From an uncultured Muribaculaceae bacterium (lineage in GTDB: Bacteria > Bacteroidota > Bacteroidia > Bacteroidales > Muribaculaceae): a DNA stretch of 64,000 nt. The notes under the pieces are model-generated. The model ran no database searches. It was not told the origin of the DNA and was given only the letters and a program-made list of their open reading frames with translations. The stretch covers positions 24,411-88,410 of the forward strand of contig CAJUQP010000009.1 in the NCBI GenBank assembly GCA_910588245.1, in the 5' to 3' direction. Of the stretch, positions 34,814 through 44,471 are shown one piece after another. Position 1 is the stretch's first letter, and every line of letters begins with the position of its first letter. Position numbers and translations under genes: made by a program.

Positions 34814-37800
34814 TTAAAGATTGAACTTGATACCGAGGTTGAAACGGCGCATCGTAGGATAAGCGCCGGAGCCGGAACCTCCGGAGAAGTTAGACTCGCG
34901 GTCGTCGGGCATCCTCGACCAGAGCCACAGGTTGTTGCCGTTGAGGTAGATCTTGAGGTTGGAGAGGCCAAGCTTCTTGATCCAACCGCTGTTCCATGTG
35001 TAGGCGATCTCGGCGTTCTTCAGACGGATGTAGGAGCCGTCGTAGAGATACTGGGTGCCGTTGCTGTAAGAACTTACCTGCGAATACCAGCGGGGAAGGA
35101 GCATATCGCCGTCGCAGTCATATCCGTTCCACCAGTCACCGAGACGGTATACGTTGTCAGTGTTGTGCGAGAATGACACGAGGCTGACATCGCGGGTCAC
35201 GTTGGTCACACCATAGAACTGCACGAAAGCGCTGAAACCTTTCCACTCGAATCCGAGGGTGGCATTGTATGTGTTCTGGGGAGTGCCGGAATATCCGTAG
35301 GGTGCGGAGTCCTCGACATCGACCTTACCGTCGCCGTTGAAGTCGACGATATAGTAGTCGCCGGGAAGACGTCCCTCATTGTTGACATCATGCATCGGCG
35401 AGCCATAGAGCTGGTCGAGAGAGTTCAGGAAGCCACCGTTGATGTGGGAATGAGTCTGACCGATGGCATAGCCTGCTTGCTTCTGATATGCGGGCTTCAG
35501 ATCGGGATCGTCACGGAATGTGATCTTATTGGCGGCGTGGGTCATATTGAGGTTGGCCCATATGCGCATGTCAGGATTGATGTTCTTGCTGAAACGGAGT
35601 TCGAGCTCATAACCCGACACCTCAGCCTTACCGAGGTTGGCGGTCGGCGGTGTCTGTCCGAAATAGGAGGGCATCGAACGGTCGTTGCCGTTGATGAGAA
35701 TGTCGTTACGTTTGTCCTTGAAGATCTCGACCGTACCGGAGAACATGCTGTTGAGGAATGAGAAGTCGATACCGAGGTTCATCTTCTTCACTTTCTCCCA
35801 GTGAGCGTCGGGGTTGCCGAGAGCGCTCTGCCGATAGTAGGAATAGATACTTCCGTCGTCATACTTGCCAGGAGTGCCTGTGCCGCCGTAGCCGGTCTCG
35901 ACCATCTTCGTGTTGCCACCATATGCCCACTGATCCATATAGAGGAAGCGCGCGCCGGTGTCGTCGCCGATCTCACCGTAAGATGCACGTATCTTGAGTT
36001 CCTGCCACCAGTTGTCAAGACCGAGGGCATGCCAGAATTTCTCCTGAGAAGGACGCCATCCGATAGCACCCGAATTGAAGAAACCGAAACGGAAACCCTT
36101 ACCGAATTTCTCAGATCCGTTGTAGGCGCCGTTATACTCGAAGAAGTAACGGTCGTCGAAGTTGTAGGTTGTACGGAACACCCAGTCCTCACGATGGATA
36201 GGAATCATGTTGCCGGTAGCCATCTCCTGACGTGTCCATACGCCTGTGACACCTACATTGTGCTTGTCGGCGAACACGCGGTTCCAGTTGAGCTGCACCT
36301 GATAGTTGAGGTTGCGGATAGTGTTCCAGTCCTGAACGCTACCACCCTGCACGCCCCATGCGGAGCCGGGATAATAGTCGAACATGGTGGTCTTGTCGAA
36401 AGATGTCTCCGTCTGTGCCACGCCTGTCTCGGGGTCGATCCATTTGTGCTGCGGAGAGTGATAGAGGTCGTTCACGCCACGTCCGGACTCGATAAAGCGG
36501 TTGTCCCAAGAGATCATTGCCTGAGCGTTGAGGCCCTCGGTGATGAATCCCAGATCCTGGTTGAGGACGAAGTCAGTGTTGATACGAGTGTTGGTGGTCT
36601 TGAAAGCGCCACCCATGGCGAGCTGCTCGGCCGAGTTGGCAACCTGCGATTTGAACGCGGGATAGTAGCCGAACGAACCATCAGAATAAATAGGACGGAA
36701 CACGTCGGGGGCGATGTTGTAGACACCGGCCCAAACCTGCTGGTTGTTCCAGTTGCCCTGGTCGAACGACTGACCGTCGCTTGGCCATGTGCTTCGCTTC
36801 TGTCCCGTAGATCCGGCGAGGTTCACCTTGAAAGTGGTTGTCGGGGTAAGGGAGAAGTCGAGATTGGAGCGGGCGTTGATACGGTTATAGCCGAAGCCTG
36901 TGTCATATCCGCGTCCGTTGCTGATATTGCGGAAGAGGTCGCCCTCATGCACGAAATCCACGACTGCGAAATAGCGTACGAACTTCGTACCGCCGCTTAC
37001 AGACACATTGCCATTATAAGACATGGCATGGTTCTTGAACAGGTAGTCCTGCCAGTCCACATTAGGATAACGCTCGTATTCCTCGAGATTCGCAGGATGG
37101 CGGTACTTATAAGCCACAGCCTCGGGAGTCATGTAGCTCCATGACGCCGGACGGATGGGGAGCTCGTGGAGCACAGCGAGGTTACGCATCATAAGTGCGT
37201 CGTAAGAGTCAGCCTTGTCAGGGAGCTTCGACACCGTCTTCATTGTAGCGGTGAAGCCCACATCGATCTTGGCACGTCCTTCCTGACCGCGTTTGGTGGT
37301 GATGAGCACGACACCGTTGGCACCCTTCACACCATATACTGCGGTTGCGGATGCGTCCTTAAGCACGGAGATTGATTTCACGGAGCTTACGTCGACACTG
37401 TTCATGTCGCGCTCGATACCGTCGACGAGCACCAGAGGATCGGAATTGTTCCAGGAGCTGGCACCACGGATGGTGATCTTGGCACTCTCGTCGCCGGGCA
37501 TACCGGACGACTGCACGGTGATCACACCGGGAAGGTTACCGGTCAGGGCGGCGCTGATATCGTGGATACCGGCGGCACGCTCGAGCACCTCACCTGTGGT
37601 CTGCGTGATGGCGCCCACCACGGAGGCCTTCTTCTGCTGGCCGTAGCCCACGACCACGAGCTCCTCAAGCTGCTCGGTGTCAGACTTCATGGTCACATTG
37701 ATAACACTGCGGCCATTGATGGGCTCCTCGACAGGCTTCATGCCGATGTAGGAGAACACCAGGATTGCCGACTTGCTGTCAGGAACGTCAATGGAATACT

Positions 37801-37990
37801 GTCCATCAATATCCGTGACAGTGCCTTTGGCAGGCTGTCCTTTCACAGCGACCGTCACTCCTATGAGTGCCTCGCCTGTGTCGTCGATGACCGTTCCCTT
37901 GACTGTCTTAGCATACGATGCCATGGCACCGAAGCAGACGAAAATCAAGAGAAGCAGAATGCATCGGAATTGATTGTTAACATTCGTCAT
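34814..37990 (-). CDS. xusA: SusC-type TonB-dependent receptor XusA
   Basis: 1058-residue importer, first gene of the xus operon. Order: signal peptide (ends near SYAK), carboxypeptidase-regulatory-like domain (about 28-105: KGTVIDDTGEALIGVTVAVKG...), the VVVGYGQQKKASVVGA segment (about 112-127), plug (VDGIERDMNSVDVSSVKSI... to about 235), then the barrel ending in RRFNLGIKFNL. This is the complete SusC architecture. The leader is about 150 bases if transcription starts from the element at 38148-38155. That promoter carries four phased half-sites, so this operon is the best candidate for direct control by the HTCS encoded at 53679-57701. Confidence 0.94.
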   Translation of the reverse strand: MTNVNNQFRCILLLLIFVCFGAMASYAKTVKGTVIDDTGEALIGVTVAVKGQPAKGTVTDIDGQYSIDVPDSKSAILVFSYIGMKPVEEPINGRSVINVTMKSDTEQLEELVVVGYGQQKKASVVGAITQTTGEVLERAAGIHDISAALTGNLPGVITVQSSGMPGDESAKITIRGASSWNNSDPLVLVDGIERDMNSVDVSSVKSISVLKDASATAVYGVKGANGVVLITTKRGQEGRAKIDVGFTATMKTVSKLPDKADSYDALMMRNLAVLHELPIRPASWSYMTPEAVAYKYRHPANLEEYERYPNVDWQDYLFKNHAMSYNGNVSVSGGTKFVRYFAVVDFVHEGDLFRNISNGRGYDTGFGYNRINARSNLDFSLTPTTTFKVNLAGSTGQKRSTWPSDGQSFDQGNWNNQQVWAGVYNIAPDVFRPIYSDGSFGYYPAFKSQVANSAEQLAMGGAFKTTNTRINTDFVLNQDLGFITEGLNAQAMISWDNRFIESGRGVNDLYHSPQHKWIDPETGVAQTETSFDKTTMFDYYPGSAWGVQGGSVQDWNTIRNLNYQVQLNWNRVFADKHNVGVTGVWTRQEMATGNMIPIHREDWVFRTTYNFDDRYFFEYNGAYNGSEKFGKGFRFGFFNSGAIGWRPSQEKFWHALGLDNWWQELKIRASYGEIGDDTGARFLYMDQWAYGGNTKMVETGYGGTGTPGKYDDGSIYSYYRQSALGNPDAHWEKVKKMNLGIDFSFLNSMFSGTVEIFKDKRNDILINGNDRSMPSYFGQTPPTANLGKAEVSGYELELRFSKNINPDMRIWANLNMTHAANKITFRDDPDLKPAYQKQAGYAIGQTHSHINGGFLNSLDQLYGSPMHDVNNEGRLPGDYYIVDFNGDGKVDVEDSAPYGYSGTPQNTYNATLGFEWKGFSAFVQFYGVTNVTRDVSLVSFSHNTDNVYRLGDWWNGYDCDGDMLLPRWYSQVSSYSNGTQYLYDGSYIRLKNAEIAYTWNSGWIKKLGLSNLKIYLNGNNLWLWSRMPDDRESNFSGGSGSGAYPTMRRFNLGIKFNL

Positions 37991-38147
37991 TTCGTTAGTT
38001 TAAGTAAATTATTGATTTAAATTCAGGTTAATGTGTAAGGCTCCTTGAGCCCGCGACAGAATGGTTTAGCAAAGGTTAATTCTCTTTTTCCGTTGTCTGT
38101 TAGATTTAAGTGGTTTTATAAGGTTGTTTTTTCTATTTTTTCAAGTG

Positions 38148-38256
38148 CAAATTTATAAAGAGGAATCGCAACCGGGGTGAAATCGGGTTACATTTGCCTA
38201 CTCCCTTGTAACACAATTTAACAATCGTGTCTCATATCCGTACATATTCGTAATAT
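38148..38256 (-). promoter_or_regulatory. xus operon promoter with four phased activator half-sites
   Basis: Minus-strand TAAATTTG (38148-38155) is an exact -7 element; no TTG lies at -33. Upstream, on the plus strand as written, are GTTACAT (38187), GTAACAC (38208), GTCTCAT (38229) and GTAATAT (38250), each exactly 21 bp apart. The first starts 32 bp from the end of the -7 element. The same design recurs at 41788-41895 and 53407-53514. The rest of the gap 37991-38331 is A+T-rich leader without other signals. Confidence 0.7.
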
Positions 38257-38331
38257 CCATATTGAAAATCAGCGATTTGACTATAATAGCAATATGTCGG
38301 AATTATCAAGGAAGTAGACAAAAATATCCCT

Positions 38332-39720
38332 TTATTGTTTGAATTCCCACCAATCAAGATTGAAAAGACGGGGTCCTTTTCTTCCGGAGAAGAGGAGATA
38401 CAGATCATGGACACCCGACACCTTCTGAGACAGACGCGTTGAGAAAGTCTGCCATTCCTCCCAGCCTCCGGTACCCTTTACGGGAAGAGTAGCGACTACC
38501 GGGCCTTCCACACTGTCGAGCCTCACCTCGATCACACCCCCACGCAATGCGCTTGCCGCAGATGCCTTGAATTCAGCGGCGCCTCCTTTTCCGAAGTCGA
38601 CATTGCGGAGTTTTATCCAATCGCCATTGTGAATGCCGGACAGATATACGCCGGTCTTAGCGTTCTGCTCTGTGATGACACCTTTCGAATAAGCCATGGT
38701 CTCAGCCTCGACACGCTTGAACGGATCAAGAGTCGCCACGGGTGAAACTCCCTCCTCAGTCATGTTGATGGTCGGGAATGTGCCGTCGGGGTTATATCTG
38801 AATTCCTCAAGGGCCACGCTTCTGCCGAACCCTCCACCACCCGGAAGCTTTCCGGTGTGGTAAGCGAAATACGACTTACCCTTGAAATCGGCCACACCAC
38901 AATGGTTGGTGAAGGAACCGGTATCCTGAAGGGGCATTACAGGACCCATATATTTCCACGGACCTTCGGGGCTGTCGGCCATGGAATATGCGATATGCTC
39001 GGGAATACCACCTGCCGCGTAAAGAAGATAATACTTCTTTCCGCGCTTCATGATCCACGGCCCTTCGGTATAACAATCCTTATAGTCACCGTCCGGTCCT
39101 ATCTTCGCGTCCTTCTTACGCTCCTTCAAGCCCGGAGCACCGAAACCTTCGGCAGTCTGCACCACAGTCTTTACATCTCCGTCGATAGAGATCATATCCC
39201 GGTTGAGCTTAGCGTATCTGATCACAGGATTGCCCCAGAAGATCCACGCCTGTCCGTCATCGTCGATAAATACCGTCGGATCGATGTTGTCCCATGATCC
39301 ATCATCGAAAAGAGGTTTGCCAAGAGCATCCTTGAAAGGGCCTGTGGGGGAATCTCCGACAGCCACACCAATGGCCATGCCTCCCGAGAGGGAAGAATGG
39401 AGAGGAACATAGAAGTAATACTTACCGTCGCGAGCCACACACTGCGGGGCCCACGCACGGTCATCACCCCATGAGAAATCCTCTATTGCAAGCGGTGAAC
39501 CGTGGTCGGTCCAGTTCACCATATCCTTCGAGGAATATACGCGCCACTCCTGCATCCAGAAAAAATCGGCGCCATTCTCATCGTGGCCGGTATAGATATA
39601 AAAGGTGTCGCCGTCGACCATGGGAGCCGGGTCGGTAGTGAAGCATGTCTGCACAATTGGATTCTGCGCAGACACGGCGGCCGCCGTGAGCAACACCGAT
39701 GAAAGAATTTTCAAACGCAT
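38332..39720 (-). CDS. GH43 glycosidase with C-terminal CBM6
   Basis: 462-residue exported enzyme, probably beta-xylosidase and/or alpha-L-arabinofuranosidase. Signal peptide to about residue 18 (VSAQ). The GH43 propeller (about 20-310) has triad candidates Asp in TTDPAPM, Asp in NIDPTVF and Glu in YTEGPW. A CBM6 (about 325-460) begins VEAETMAYSKG and ends NLDWWEF. It is a close relative in layout of the protein at 48487-50505. It lies directly upstream of the xus promoter region and 290 bp downstream of another GH43 gene. No -7 element with phased half-sites was found in front of it, so it may be read from the upstream gene. Confidence 0.88.
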   Translation of the reverse strand: MRLKILSSVLLTAAAVSAQNPIVQTCFTTDPAPMVDGDTFYIYTGHDENGADFFWMQEWRVYSSKDMVNWTDHGSPLAIEDFSWGDDRAWAPQCVARDGKYYFYVPLHSSLSGGMAIGVAVGDSPTGPFKDALGKPLFDDGSWDNIDPTVFIDDDGQAWIFWGNPVIRYAKLNRDMISIDGDVKTVVQTAEGFGAPGLKERKKDAKIGPDGDYKDCYTEGPWIMKRGKKYYLLYAAGGIPEHIAYSMADSPEGPWKYMGPVMPLQDTGSFTNHCGVADFKGKSYFAYHTGKLPGGGGFGRSVALEEFRYNPDGTFPTINMTEEGVSPVATLDPFKRVEAETMAYSKGVITEQNAKTGVYLSGIHNGDWIKLRNVDFGKGGAAEFKASAASALRGGVIEVRLDSVEGPVVATLPVKGTGGWEEWQTFSTRLSQKVSGVHDLYLLFSGRKGPRLFNLDWWEFKQ

Positions 39721-39891
39721 AGTATATCGTGTTAACGTAACCCAAAATAATACTGACTACGGGAGTCGGCCCTCACGCGGCGCAGACATCCGTCCGCGCC
39801 GCGCCATGCCGGGTATCATCGCGATGATAATGGATTCTCCCGAGTCAACCTAATCAACCTAATAAAACAATCGTATTACCTTACATTTATA

Positions 39892-39929
39892 TTTAATGCA
39901 TAATTCATAATGCTTAATGCATAATTACT
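39892..39929. repeat. Degenerate heptamer repeat, TAATGCA type
   Basis: Five 7-bp units: TAATGCA, TAATTCA, TAATGCT, TAATGCA, TAATTAC. Same flavour as the array at 60206-60270. The gap 39721-40010 also holds a G+C-rich imperfect hairpin at about 39774-39803 and the 14-bp palindrome ATCATCGCGATGAT (39815-39828), either of which could end transcription of the gene at 40011-41762. Confidence 0.7.
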
Positions 39930-40010
39930 ATCAATCAACACATTGCATATATGATATTATGTATTTGACCGAAATAGCTACTTATATTAAACCGTGGCTT
40001 GGGAGACGCC

Positions 40011-41762
40011 TCATTTTGCCGCGGCAGCGAGAGCCTCGCCGGTCTTCGCCTTTACCGCGAACGGCCCGACTGTGGTGCCGGTAAATCCGCCGGCCACGGC
40101 CGTGGAAGTATGACGGGCGTCGACGTTCTCTGCGATGGCCGACCATGAGGCGCCCCTGTCGAGGGAATAATGGAAAGCGTAGGTCTTGCCATCGGAGATG
40201 ACTTTAAGATCAATGGCATCGCTGCCGGAAGATATGGGATTCCTGGCCACCTCGGAGACTCCGTTTTCATCGACCTTACGGAGCACGACAAACTGATTGC
40301 CATCTTCTGCCGTGCGTGCAAGCTGATATTGATGAGTCTCGTCTTTCATCACCACAAGTCCGGCATACTGACGGTCGGAGGGGGCGAAGACCATATGGGT
40401 GGAGCACTCATACTTGTGGTGCTGCACGCGGCGCCCGAGGAACGAGGCAACATCTTTCTCGGTAGGTTCTATCTCGGAGCATTTCAGAGAGAGATGCCCC
40501 TCGGGCGACGACAGGGAATAGAGATCGGAGATATCACCACGCAGCGACATCCACTCTCCGTCGAGCGAGGGAGAGGTGAAATTGTCAGTCCACTCGAAAT
40601 TGCCGAAAGTGACGGAATCGTTTCTCACGACTCCGGGACGTTTCACAATCATGGGGATAGTCTCTCCATGACGAGTGATGACAGGCCATTTGTCGTCAGT
40701 CCAGGTGACGGGGAGCATGAACGTCTCGCGGCCAAGATTCTCAAAGCCATCGGCAACAGGGCGGCATGCGAGGAACACAGCCCACCAGTCTCCCTCCTTT
40801 GTCTGTACGAGATCGGCATGGCCCGCACAGGTGATAGGCATCTCGCGGTCTTTGGCAAGGTCACGCTGAGTGAGTATCGGGTTACCCTGCCAGGGAGTGT
40901 AGGGCCCCATCGGCGATTTACCCTTATATATGACTTCACTGTGCCAGTCGCCCGTGCCACCCTCAGCGGTCATAAGATAATAGGTGCCGTCGATATTATA
41001 TATATGAGGGCCTTCGCACCAGATGGGCTTGTCTTCAGGACGCCATCCTTTGTTGACCACGATCTTGCGTTCGCCGACGCACTTGTCGGTCTTGGTGTCG
41101 AATTCGACAACGCGCACCGTACGGTGACCCGGGTATTCAGGTTTATAGTCGGGAGCGTCATCGTTGTTGACGATATATGCGCGGCCATCATTATCGAAGA
41201 AGAACGATGGGTCGATGCCCTGCACTTCGGGGAGATAGATGGGATCGCTCCACTCGCCGAACGGATCCTTTGTCTTCACGAAGAAGTTACCCGCCCCTAC
41301 GTTGGTGGTGATCATATAATATGTCTCGTTGGCAGGATTGTATTTGAGGTCGGGAGCGAAGATACCGCCGCTCACATGCTGATGACGGAAGTTCTTCATC
41401 TGCGACTCGCGTGTGAGAATGTGTCCAACCTTCTTCCAGTTGACAAGGTCGGTGCTATGGAAAAGGGGCACTCCCGGCACATAGGTGAATGTAGAGGTGG
41501 CGAGGAAATAGTCGCCCTTTCCGTTCGTACATATCGTAGGGTCGGAATACCAGCCGGGAAGTATCGGATTGTAGAACGACTCCTGATCAGGGAGAGGATT
41601 GGCGGCATAGAAATCATCGTTGCCTTTATAAGTGAACGACTCAAATACCGCAGCATCCTTCTGAGGGGGTACTTCCGCGACTTTAGCGGCGCCGCATCCC
41701 GAAAGGCCGAGAGCCACACCACATAACGTCATGGAAAAGATTGAAAGGTGTTTCATTGTCAT
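40011..41762 (-). CDS. GH43 beta-xylosidase/arabinofuranosidase lipoprotein with C-terminal beta-sandwich
   Basis: 583 residues; lipobox LGLSGC (cysteine about residue 23). GH43 propeller at about 65-375: NPILPGWYSDPTI carries the first Asp, QGIDPSFFFD the second, and WCEGPHIY the catalytic Glu. The C-terminal half (about 390-575) looks like the concanavalin-A-like module that completes the active site of GH43_12-type enzymes. The start may be 41762 or the second Met two codons on; both precede the same signal peptide. It has its own strong promoter (41788-41817) with four phased half-sites, so it is a separate unit of the xylan regulon. Lipid anchoring implies a membrane-tethered enzyme. Confidence 0.88.
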   Translation of the reverse strand: MTMKHLSIFSMTLCGVALGLSGCGAAKVAEVPPQKDAAVFESFTYKGNDDFYAANPLPDQESFYNPILPGWYSDPTICTNGKGDYFLATSTFTYVPGVPLFHSTDLVNWKKVGHILTRESQMKNFRHQHVSGGIFAPDLKYNPANETYYMITTNVGAGNFFVKTKDPFGEWSDPIYLPEVQGIDPSFFFDNDGRAYIVNNDDAPDYKPEYPGHRTVRVVEFDTKTDKCVGERKIVVNKGWRPEDKPIWCEGPHIYNIDGTYYLMTAEGGTGDWHSEVIYKGKSPMGPYTPWQGNPILTQRDLAKDREMPITCAGHADLVQTKEGDWWAVFLACRPVADGFENLGRETFMLPVTWTDDKWPVITRHGETIPMIVKRPGVVRNDSVTFGNFEWTDNFTSPSLDGEWMSLRGDISDLYSLSSPEGHLSLKCSEIEPTEKDVASFLGRRVQHHKYECSTHMVFAPSDRQYAGLVVMKDETHQYQLARTAEDGNQFVVLRKVDENGVSEVARNPISSGSDAIDLKVISDGKTYAFHYSLDRGASWSAIAENVDARHTSTAVAGGFTGTTVGPFAVKAKTGEALAAAAK

Positions 41763-41787
41763 GTCAGTTAATGAGTGAATTTCTGTG

Positions 41788-41895
41788 CAAAGCTACACAC
41801 TTTCCACTTCTGCTCAAAAAGATGGCGTAACATTTACTTCACCCGATGTTGCACATTCCCGCGTAAGGTCTCATATCGTTGCACATATGTCTCAC
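41788..41895 (-). promoter_or_regulatory. Promoter of the GH43 gene with four phased activator half-sites
   Basis: On the minus strand TTG (41815-41817), a 19-bp spacer and TAGCTTTG (41788-41795) form a full consensus promoter. Upstream, as written on the plus strand, are GTAACAT (41827), GTTGCAC (41848), GTCTCAT (41868) and GTCTCAC (41889), spaced 21, 20 and 21 bp. The first lies 32 bp from the -7 element. An extra GTTGCAC occurs at 41878. The remainder of the gap 41763-42107 holds the hairpin at 42022-42099 and otherwise nothing recognisable. Confidence 0.72.
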
Positions 41896-42021
41896 AGCAA
41901 CTAATAATCAACCATTTACACAAATAGATAATATCATCTTGAATATTGTCTTTGGTGAAGCCGGTGAGGGCTTCGTTGTCGGGGAAAGGCTCTTCTTACT
42001 GTTTCCGATGGGAGGATGGTT

Positions 42022-42099
42022 GTTATAGTTCATATACAAAGCAAGCGCGCATTTTCTAATGCTTGAAAATGCGCGCTTGCTTTATGCGTGAACTATAAC
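42022..42099 (-). terminator. Two-tier 78-bp inverted repeat ending the esterase-GH43-GH8-GH3 operon
   Basis: Outer arms GTTATAGTTCA (42022-42032) and TGAACTATAAC (42089-42099). Inner perfect 19-bp stem AAAGCAAGCGCGCATTTTC (42038-42056) with its complement at 42065-42083, and an 8-base loop. It starts 9 bp past the GH3 stop and lies upstream of the next gene's promoter, so a terminator role is likely. The outer arms also resemble terminal repeats of a miniature element. Confidence 0.65.
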
Positions 42100-42107
42100 C
42101 GTAGATT

Positions 42108-44441
42108 TTATTGTTTGACGGCGGACTCTGAGAAATAACGGTCGCGGAGAGGTTTGGAGATTTTGTCGCCGGTCAAAGAGAGAGGTTTGCTCAGACGTAT
42201 ATCCGCGCTCGAGGCCCCGATCTTTATGATGAAATCACCGGGAGCGATGTTCCACTGTCTCTGCCCGTCGTTGGAATAATAGCCAAACTGGTCGGGATAA
42301 AGACGAGTCATGACCGTCTTAGTCTCACCGGGCTCAAGAGATATCCTGGCGAAACCCTGAAGCTGGATCGGACGGTAAAGATTGGATTCCGACTTTGGCG
42401 ACAGATAGACCTGCGCCACCTCATCGGCTTTCATGGAGCCGGTATTTGTCACCTTGAATGAAATATCGACATAATCATCGGAGACTGAGGCAGTGGCAGG
42501 CACCTGAAGATCTTTGTATTCAAACGTAGAATAGCTGAGGCCATGGCCGAATTCCCAGGCAACACGTGGATCTGCCGTGTCGGAATAATTATAGCATATT
42601 GGCTCATATATCTCTTCGGCAGGATAACTTACAGAGAGTTTGCCGGAAGGGGAGACATTGCCGAAGAGGATATCAGCCACCGCGTCGCCCCCCTCTTCGC
42701 CGGGATACCAGGCCTGGATCACGGCCGCACACTTCTCGGCAAGTCCTGATATGACCTGGGCGCGGCCGCCGAACAAGACAAGCACGACAGGTTTTCCCGT
42801 AGCGATAAGCCGTTCCACATACTCCTGCTGACGCCCCGGCAGCCGGAGCCCCTGACGGTCGCGGTTCTCACCGCACAGCATCACGTTCTCTCCCATGGCA
42901 GCCACAATCACATCGGCATCCGCGGCCATCGCGAGAGCCTCGCCGGCATCAGCTTTCTCACCGGAGTCTACCTTGCGGTTGAGCACACGGTATTCCCAGG
43001 CACGGGCATCACCCGTGGCATTATATTTCGTCTCCACGGTGTCAGTCCAGTCACATCCGCGCGAATAGGAAACTGAGATACCCTTAGGACGGCGCGACTC
43101 CATACCTTCGCGCAGAGTGACAATATGGGGATTGTCAAGACTATCAGTGATCATCTTCCAGAAATATGCCATCGAAGGGAATGTGTAGTCGCCACACATC
43201 GCCCACATACTGTTGGCATTAGGCCCGGTAAGAAATATCCTCTTTTTATCCATCAGAGGGAGGATGCCGTTGTTTTCAAGCAGCACGACCGACTGCGAGG
43301 CGATATCGTAGGCAGTCTGGCGCTCGGCGGGAGTATCCATTACGATTTTCTCCTGGCTATAAAGATATCCATCCTTATCGAAGAGTCCGCTACGGAATTT
43401 ATGGAGAAGGACAGCCTTCACGGCTCTCTCAAAATCAGGTAATGCCACCAGTCCGCTATCGATGGCTTCCTGCAGATGCGCGTAGCTGGCACCATAAGGG
43501 AAATCGACGTCGTTGCCACCCTCGATGGCCGCAGCGGCCTTCTTTGCGGGGGTGTCGAGCCCCGGAATCTGGTCAATTGCCGTGTAATCACTCACTACCA
43601 TCCCGTCAAATCCGAGATAACCCCGGAGGATATCTATGAGGATATCCTTGTTGGCCACACAGTTGGTGCCGTGGAACGCATGATATCCGGGCATCACCGC
43701 CTTACCCCCTTCCTGACGGATTATCACCTCATGAGGGAGCAGGATCTCCTCCATGAGTTCCTTTTCAGGGGCATCGCCGCCACCGCCATAACCGAGATAA
43801 TGCTTCGAGCACGCCCCTACTCCCTTCTTAAGGTCTCCCTGCTGCAGTCCTCTGACAAAAGCTGCTCCAAGTGCCGCCGAAAGATACGCGTCCTCGCCGT
43901 AAGACTCCTCAAGACGGTTGAACGACGGATTGCGGCACACATCGACCATCGGCGAGAGCGAGAGCACGCCACCCATCTTGCGCAGAAGTTCCGATGTCTG
44001 TCGTGTCTTCAGTTCCGCAAGTTCCGTATTGAAAGAGCACGCCTGCCCTATCTGCTGCGGATAGACCGTTGCGCCGGCCGCATTCACTCCTGTGAGAACT
44101 TCCTCATGGAAAAGCGCCGGGATACCACTCGGAGTATTATGGATAAGCCAGTCTTGCATGGCGGCGACGCGATCGCGCAATACGTTGGGATCCATAGGTT
44201 TCTGGCTGGCATACTGCGAGAAATGTCCGATTCCGTCAGGAATCTCGCGGGCACATTTAGCTGTGTCGAGCACACCTTCGGGGGTAAAGAAATCATCCAT
44301 GTATCCGCTGCGCAGCTGAGCGATGCGCTCCTTCTGCGTCATACGGTCGTAGAGTTCATCGACCTGTCGGTTAATATCCGGCGTTCCGGCACATCCTGTC
44401 AGTATTGCCGCAGTGAACATTATCGATAAGAATTTTTTCAT
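42108..44441 (-). CDS. GH3 beta-xylosidase/beta-glucosidase lipoprotein
   Basis: 777-residue family 3 glycosidase with lipobox ILTGC near residue 18. Order: GH3 N-terminal barrel (about 30-370), GH3 C-terminal alpha/beta domain (about 395-640), fibronectin-III-like domain (about 670-750, with the VKVTNTGSMKADEVAQVYL pattern). The nucleophile is D285 in GMVVSDYTA. GACSKHYLGYG and the block near LLPHEVIIR fit xylan-active GH3 enzymes rather than strict beta-glucosidases. It is the last gene of the operon starting with the CE1 esterase, 30 bp after the GH43-GH8 gene. Likely role: removes xylose from the non-reducing ends of imported xylo-oligosaccharides. Confidence 0.88.
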   Translation of the reverse strand: MKKFLSIMFTAAILTGCAGTPDINRQVDELYDRMTQKERIAQLRSGYMDDFFTPEGVLDTAKCAREIPDGIGHFSQYASQKPMDPNVLRDRVAAMQDWLIHNTPSGIPALFHEEVLTGVNAAGATVYPQQIGQACSFNTELAELKTRQTSELLRKMGGVLSLSPMVDVCRNPSFNRLEESYGEDAYLSAALGAAFVRGLQQGDLKKGVGACSKHYLGYGGGGDAPEKELMEEILLPHEVIIRQEGGKAVMPGYHAFHGTNCVANKDILIDILRGYLGFDGMVVSDYTAIDQIPGLDTPAKKAAAAIEGGNDVDFPYGASYAHLQEAIDSGLVALPDFERAVKAVLLHKFRSGLFDKDGYLYSQEKIVMDTPAERQTAYDIASQSVVLLENNGILPLMDKKRIFLTGPNANSMWAMCGDYTFPSMAYFWKMITDSLDNPHIVTLREGMESRRPKGISVSYSRGCDWTDTVETKYNATGDARAWEYRVLNRKVDSGEKADAGEALAMAADADVIVAAMGENVMLCGENRDRQGLRLPGRQQEYVERLIATGKPVVLVLFGGRAQVISGLAEKCAAVIQAWYPGEEGGDAVADILFGNVSPSGKLSVSYPAEEIYEPICYNYSDTADPRVAWEFGHGLSYSTFEYKDLQVPATASVSDDYVDISFKVTNTGSMKADEVAQVYLSPKSESNLYRPIQLQGFARISLEPGETKTVMTRLYPDQFGYYSNDGQRQWNIAPGDFIIKIGASSADIRLSKPLSLTGDKISKPLRDRYFSESAVKQ

Positions 44442-44471
44442 TTTCTATAATATTTATGCTCGGTCAAAAAA

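Noticed and set aside
38187..38213. GTTACA and TGTAAC in the xus promoter as a dyad operator.
   Set aside because: The same bases are better explained by the 21-bp direct half-site series shared with two other promoters.
40170..41726. A 518-codon open frame on the plus strand across the GH43 gene, and similar long antisense frames elsewhere.
   Set aside because: They mirror the codon bias of the real genes on the other strand, have no family resemblance and no start signals.
41930..42010. A stretch that reads like a short protein piece on the minus strand (PDNEALTGFTKDNIQDD).
   Set aside because: It has a stop just upstream, no start and no recognisable family; too short to call a pseudogene.
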